Source: UBA1724 sp963632245 (GTDB taxonomy: Bacteria > Verrucomicrobiota > Lentisphaeria > Oligosphaerales > Oligosphaeraceae). From it: 9,800 bases of DNA. A program made the position numbers and the translations under genes. Every line of letters begins with the position of its first letter. Within the stretch, counting starts at the first letter, position 1. Under the pieces are notes generated by a model. It was not told where the DNA came from, searched no databases, and saw only the letters and a list, made by a program, of their open reading frames with translations. Where the stretch lies: positions 1 through 9,800 of the forward strand of contig CAVGTF010000089.1 of the NCBI GenBank assembly GCA_963632245.1, given 5' to 3'. This document shows positions 6,411-9,800 of the stretch, in pieces.

Positions 6411-7591
6411 CCCAGGAACACGCAGAAAAGAAAGCGCCCGCCGCTACCGACCGCGAGCTAGTCTGGATCATGGCGGGGGAGACCTCCGGCGACGGCTATG
6501 GTGCCTCCCTGGCGCAGGCGCTGCAGCGCCGTCATCCTGGGCTGGTCATCGAGGGCATGGGCGGCGTAAAGATGCGGGAAGCGGGCGTAGAGACCTTCGT
6601 GGACTCCACGGAGCTGGGCATCATCGGCTTCTGGGAATGCCTGAAGCATGTCTTTTTCTTCCTGAATCTCCTGAAGCGCGTGACCCAGCGCGCGGCGGCG
6701 GAGCGTCCGAAGGCGGTGGTTCTCATTGACTATCCGGGCTTCCACTTGATGCTTGCGAAGCGCCTCCATGCCCTGGGGATTCCGGTGGTGTGGTATGTGA
6801 GTCCGCAGGTCTGGGCGTGGCGCACGGGACGCGTCTGGAAGCTGGCGAAGTATTGCCGGCGGATGCTCTGCATCTTCCCCTTTGAACCGAAATACTACGA
6901 GCCAACCAGCCTGAAGGCGGAATTCGTGGGACACCCGCTCTTCGGGATCCTGGCGCCCTACCGAAAGGAGCCCCGTCCCGCACGAAAGGAAAATCTCGTG
7001 TTGCTGTTGCCGGGGTCTCGTCGACAGGAACTCCAGCGGCTCCTGCCCGCATTCCTCCAGGCGGCGGCCGTCCTCCATAAGCAGAATCCCTCGCTGGCAT
7101 TCCGGATCCCCCTGCCCCGACAGGCCATCCTGGAATTCGCGCAGCAGCTGGCCGCGCAGTGTCCCGAGGCACCGCCCGTCACCTGGTCTGTGGGAGACAC
7201 CCGTCAGCTCATGACCGAGGCCGCCGGTGCCATCGCCGCCAGCGGCACCGTCACAGTGGAGGCCGCCATGCTGGGTCTCCCCGTGGTGGTGGCATACCGC
7301 ATCAGCCCCGTCTCCTGGTGGATCGCCAGCCATCTCATCCAGATCGACACCATCACCATCGCTAATCTGGTCTGCGAAAAGAAGGTCTTCCAGGAGGTCC
7401 TCCAGAAGGAGTGCACGCCCGAAAATCTCGCCGCCGCCCTGGAACGAATCCTTCCCGGCGGCGCCAAGCGCCAGGAGACCCTGGAGGACATGGCGGAATT
7501 CACCCGTCGACTGGGCGCGGCCGGCGAGGATGTCTCCGACAATGTGGCGAAGATCACCCTGGAGACCGCCGGACTCCCCACAGAAGAATAA
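6407..7591 (+). CDS. lpxB: Lipid-A-disaccharide synthase
   Basis: A 394-residue GT19 glycosyltransferase that joins UDP-2,3-diacylglucosamine and lipid X to give the tetraacyl disaccharide precursor of lipid A at the inner-membrane surface. Motifs: AGETSGDGYG (23-32), LGIIGFWECL (70-79), IDYPGFHLMLAKRL (107-120), YVSPQVWAWR (130-139), FPFEPKYY (157-164), FVGHPL (173-178), the donor-site LPGSRRQE (201-208), and ASGTVTVEAAMLGLPVVVAYR (278 onward). Length is normal for LpxB (E. coli 382), with a short charged N-terminal extension (1-16). Translation is coupled to metX through ATGA, although the pathways are unrelated. Usual neighbours lpxA, lpxD and fabZ are not in view. This gene is the best evidence that the host has an LPS-type outer membrane. 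Confidence 0.95.
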   Translation: MTQEHAEKKAPAATDRELVWIMAGETSGDGYGASLAQALQRRHPGLVIEGMGGVKMREAGVETFVDSTELGIIGFWECLKHVFFFLNLLKRVTQRAAAERPKAVVLIDYPGFHLMLAKRLHALGIPVVWYVSPQVWAWRTGRVWKLAKYCRRMLCIFPFEPKYYEPTSLKAEFVGHPLFGILAPYRKEPRPARKENLVLLLPGSRRQELQRLLPAFLQAAAVLHKQNPSLAFRIPLPRQAILEFAQQLAAQCPEAPPVTWSVGDTRQLMTEAAGAIAASGTVTVEAAMLGLPVVVAYRISPVSWWIASHLIQIDTITIANLVCEKKVFQEVLQKECTPENLAAALERILPGGAKRQETLEDMAEFTRRLGAAGEDVSDNVAKITLETAGLPTEE

Positions 7592-7632
7592 TCCAGGCCA
7601 TTTTCTAATCATTATTCCTTCCTTTTCTACTC

Positions 7633-8409
7633 ATGAAGACCGGCGTCACCATCCTGGCAAGCGGTAGCAACGGCAACTGCATCGCCATCCAATACCACGG
7701 AAATACCATCCTCCTGGACTGCGGAATCTCCCTCAAGATGCTCCGCACGCGCATGGCGCAGGAGTGCGTGGATCCCGACTCCGTCCGCGCGATCCTGGTG
7801 ACCCACAAGCATGGCGACCACATGAAGGGCGTCGGCGCCGCCGCGGGTTTCCTGGGGGTGCCCGTATTCTCTCCCTACGAGGTCGCCGCACTCCTCCAAA
7901 ACGACGCAAAACACCCGGTCACTGCCACCGTCTTGGATGCCGGCACCGCCTTCGAGCTCTCCGGCTTCCAAGTCACGCCTTTCCCCGTGGAACACGATGT
8001 AGAGACCGTGGGATACACCCTCACGACCCCCGAGGCAAAAATCGGCATCGCCACCGATATCGGCCGCCCCACCCAGACCGCCGAATTCTATCTGCGGGAC
8101 TGCCAGACCCTCGTCCTGGAAAGCAACTACGATGTCAATATGCTGGCGGACTCCCCGCGCAGCTGGGAGCTCAAGACCCGCATCTGCAACGGCAAAGGAC
8201 ACCTCTCCAACCGGCAGAACTCCGACTTCCTCCCACGACTGCTCACAAAGAATACGCGGAATCTCCTGCTGGCACATATCAGCCACGACTGCAATAAATA
8301 CGAACTGGCACTCGACGCCGCACGCAAAACCCTCCACGCACTCAACCGCGACGATATCTTCGTGGACTACGGCCGCCGCGAAGAATCCCTCCCCACTGTG
8401 TGGTGCTGA
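7633..8409 (+). CDS. YycJ/WalJ-like metallo-beta-lactamase-fold hydrolase
   Basis: A 258-residue two-metal hydrolase. The N-terminus VTILASGSNGNCIAIQ (5-20) is typical of the YycJ/WalJ branch. The metal-binding motif THKHGDH (57-63) supplies His58, His60, Asp62 and His63; further likely ligands are His121 (PVEHD), Asp142 (ATDIG) and a C-terminal His in LAHISHD (213-219). GHLSN (189-193) is also a branch feature. Relatives include proteins tied to cell-wall homeostasis in Firmicutes and predicted exonuclease-like phosphodiesterases; the precise substrate is not known here. No signal peptide, so cytoplasmic. It follows lpxB after 41 nt of pyrimidine-rich sequence with no Shine-Dalgarno, and ends 16 nt before the transposase gene, so it may belong to the metX-lpxB transcript. 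Confidence 0.85.
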   Translation: MKTGVTILASGSNGNCIAIQYHGNTILLDCGISLKMLRTRMAQECVDPDSVRAILVTHKHGDHMKGVGAAAGFLGVPVFSPYEVAALLQNDAKHPVTATVLDAGTAFELSGFQVTPFPVEHDVETVGYTLTTPEAKIGIATDIGRPTQTAEFYLRDCQTLVLESNYDVNMLADSPRSWELKTRICNGKGHLSNRQNSDFLPRLLTKNTRNLLLAHISHDCNKYELALDAARKTLHALNRDDIFVDYGRREESLPTVWC

Positions 8410-8415
8410 AATATA

Positions 8416-8424
8416 GAGAGGGGG
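8416..8424 (+). promoter_or_regulatory. Purine-rich ribosome binding site of the transposase gene
   Basis: GAGAGGGGG ends one base before the ATG at 8426; the GAGAGG part sits four bases from it. It is the only strong Shine-Dalgarno-like stretch before a gene in this window, which suggests the transposase brings its own initiation signal and supports this start. Confidence 0.45.
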
Positions 8425-8425
8425 C

Positions 8426-9526
8426 ATGAAAATACCCTTCCGTCATCAAGGGCGACAGTTCTTCTTTACCACCCTGACACTCGAAGGGCGGCCGCCCGCA
8501 TTATCGCGTCTCATTGATGCGAAGAGCCCACCGGAACTCCTGCCACCAGGCGAGACCGCGCTGGCAATCCTGCGTGCAATCCACAAGGTCTGTCCTGCTG
8601 TGACACTCTCTGAACGTGTCATCATGCCAGACCACCTCCACTTCCTCCTGATAGTGGATTATGACCAGGCGCCTGTCTTCAATCCACTGTGGTTCAGTTT
8701 TGTGCTCATCGAAGCAATCGAGACCGCCTGGACACAAATCGAAAGAACGGGGACTGCGCCCCCGCTCCCCCAATCCCCTGAGGAGACCCTGGCAACTGTC
8801 CTGGCACGCGCCCGCAACCGTGCCCATGACCAAAGAATGCAGCCGGGGAGCGGGGGTGCAACCCCCGTCCCTTCGATTCTCTCCCCTTCCTCAATAGCAC
8901 CCTCTTCGCTCCGTTTCAACCGCCATCCCTATATCGAGATCGCCTTCAATTCGCGGCAACTCAAGGCATTCCGCCGCTATATCAGGCTGAATCCGGCGCG
9001 CGCCATCTGGAAACAGGAACACCCCGAGCGTTTCCGATGCTTTGAGAATATCCACCATCCCGTGTTAGATCCCAGCCATCGGTGGTCGGCAATCGGCAAT
9101 CTCACGCTCCTGGTTTCACCCTTTCTCTTCCCGGTCCGATTAACCCTGAAGAAGACGGCCCCCGAACACGAAACCGCAATTGCCGAAATCCTAGAGCACG
9201 CAAAGAACGGCTGGATTCCCGTAAGCGGATTCATTTCGCCAGGAGAAGTAGAGCTTCTTCGGCGTCTCAAAGCAGAACCCAGAACCCACTTTATCAAGGT
9301 CCTGCCCTTTACGCTACCACCGCACTACGATCCTTCAACGGAGGACTCCCGCGAACTGGCCGCGGATCGGATGCTAATCCTATCGGGACTTCCCAATACG
9401 CCGGAGCTCTCGTCACGGGAAATCACCCAAAACAAAACCACGGCGCACCAATTCCGCAAAAACTGTCTGGCGCTCAACGAACTTATTGTGGAATTATGCC
9501 AGCGGGCGCAAAATCTTTCGCTTTAG
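8426..9526 (+). CDS. REP-associated tyrosine transposase (RAYT, Y1_Tnp/IS200-like) with extended C-terminus
   Basis: A 366-residue HUH-type single-strand transposase. The start RQFFFTTLTLEGR (10-22) is the first beta strand of the Y1 domain. MPDHLHFLLIV (67-77) holds the metal-binding HxH (His70, His72). FNSRQLKAFRRYIRLNPARA (174-193) holds the catalytic candidate Tyr185, in the helix typical of RAYTs. Between them lies an insert (about 104-165) rich in Pro, Gly and Ser, encoded partly by two inverted C/G hairpins. Residues about 200-366 go well beyond a usual RAYT (roughly 150-230 residues). The stretch VSGFISPGEVELLRR and, later, ADRMLILSGLPN followed by CLALNELIVEL resembles a DprA-like Rossmann region seen fused to Y1 transposases in gut Bacteroidota and relatives; this is from memory and not verified. 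No IS200/IS605 terminal hairpins flank it, which favours a domesticated single-copy RAYT. The 3' end overlaps a convergent gene. Confidence 0.85.
   Translation: MKIPFRHQGRQFFFTTLTLEGRPPALSRLIDAKSPPELLPPGETALAILRAIHKVCPAVTLSERVIMPDHLHFLLIVDYDQAPVFNPLWFSFVLIEAIETAWTQIERTGTAPPLPQSPEETLATVLARARNRAHDQRMQPGSGGATPVPSILSPSSIAPSSLRFNRHPYIEIAFNSRQLKAFRRYIRLNPARAIWKQEHPERFRCFENIHHPVLDPSHRWSAIGNLTLLVSPFLFPVRLTLKKTAPEHETAIAEILEHAKNGWIPVSGFISPGEVELLRRLKAEPRTHFIKVLPFTLPPHYDPSTEDSRELAADRMLILSGLPNTPELSSREITQNKTTAHQFRKNCLALNELIVELCQRAQNLSL
8747..8868. repeat. Inverted pair of family 2 hairpins inside the transposase gene
   Basis: Arm A (8747-8770) and the complement of arm B (8845-8868) are identical at 21 of 24 bases, separated by 74 nt. 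Each arm is itself a small hairpin: CGGGG/CCCCG in A and a perfect CGGGGG/CCCCCG with a TGCAA loop in B. Both read through without frameshift, giving TGTAPPLP (residues 108-115) and QPGSGGATPVP (139-149). The same pattern is found at 46-69 near the window start. This looks like a REP-type pair inserted in frame in a tolerant loop of the transposase. Confidence 0.6.
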
Positions 9527-9800
9527 CATGTAGCCAATTGAGGGCCTCTTCCCGGCCAGGGAAGGGATTCTCCAATTCGTAATCCTGGCATTTCTGGAGG
9601 ATCTCGCCAAATTTTGGACCGGGCTTCAATCCCAACGCCAGGAGATCCTTTCCGGTGATAAGGGGTTTCGGGAGATGAGGTCGGGACTGTTCTTCACGCC
9701 AAAGTCCCGCAATCTTATGATGGAATTCCAGGTTTCCAAAAGAAGAAAGCGTATCCAGCCGAACCACTTCCAACAGTAACGGAAAGAGTGGCTGCTGAAG
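9483..9800 (-). CDS. CCA tRNA nucleotidyltransferase / poly(A) polymerase family, C-terminal part
   Basis: The 3' 105 codons of a gene that enters from beyond the right edge; the frame is open to base 9800, so the true start is outside. The visible part matches the end of CCA-adding enzymes: PLLLEVVRLDTLSSFGNLEFH just after the HD-like/RNA-binding region, then the characteristic LITGKDLLALGLKPGPKFGEILQ block and the closing helix REEALNWLHAKAKDF. The enzyme would add or repair the 3' CCA of tRNAs. The nucleotidyltransferase head is not visible, so a close poly(A) polymerase relative cannot be excluded. An in-frame TTG at 9771-9773 is internal, not a start. The stop TAA (9483-9485) lies inside the end of the convergent transposase gene, giving a 44-nt antisense overlap. 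Confidence 0.85.
   Translation of the reverse strand, partial: LQQPLFPLLLEVVRLDTLSSFGNLEFHHKIAGLWREEQSRPHLPKPLITGKDLLALGLKPGPKFGEILQKCQDYELENPFPGREEALNWLHAKAKDFAPAGIIPQ

Noticed and set aside
8410..9600. Complete autonomous IS200/IS605 element
   Set aside because: There are no imperfect subterminal hairpins flanking the gene, no tnpB, and the gene is tightly packed between two housekeeping genes, which fits a RAYT better.
9483..9773. Complete small protein starting at TTG 9773
   Set aside because: The frame stays open to the window edge and the sequence is the C-terminal end of the CCA-adding enzyme family, so it is a partial gene.

Overview
The window looks like chromosomal DNA from a GC-rich Gram-negative bacterium. 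The lipid A gene lpxB implies an outer membrane. Codon use is strongly C/G-ending, and most genes start without a recognisable Shine-Dalgarno sequence. These traits, a signal-less GH29 fucosidase, and a Y1 transposase with an unusual C-terminal extension together suggest the Verrucomicrobiota/Lentisphaerota/Kiritimatiellota (PVC) side of the tree. That placement is inference from style, not from a marker gene.

Layout: positions 1-227 hold repeats and an AT-rich leader. A GH29 alpha-L-fucosidase follows (228-1571). Next is a 204-nt structured spacer with a hairpin at the stop codon and a large imperfect palindrome. The first gene group is murG, a Xer-type tyrosine recombinase and an N6-adenine DNA methyltransferase (1776-5080); murG and xer overlap by ATGA. 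A 106-nt spacer with another palindromic repeat precedes the second group: metX, lpxB (again an ATGA overlap), a YycJ/WalJ-like metallo-beta-lactamase-fold hydrolase, and a REP-associated tyrosine transposase (RAYT; 5187-9526). The 3' end of a CCA-adding enzyme gene enters from the right on the minus strand and overlaps the RAYT tail by 44 nt.

Most genes are housekeeping: peptidoglycan precursor synthesis (MurG), lipid A synthesis (LpxB), methionine entry (MetX), tRNA 3' end maturation, and probably chromosome dimer resolution (Xer). The most interesting layer is a probable REP/RAYT system. Family 1 palindromes (GGTRCCGC stem, TTCCGC loop) lie in three intergenic regions at 117-152, 1637-1719 and 5140-5173. 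Family 2 is a shorter C/G hairpin (CGGGG...CCCCG around TGC). It occurs near the window start and twice, in opposite orientations, inside the RAYT coding sequence, where it is translated in frame as a Pro/Gly-rich insert. The RAYT carries the HUH and Tyr residues plus a long extra C-terminal region. Whether this RAYT acts on either family cannot be decided from this window.
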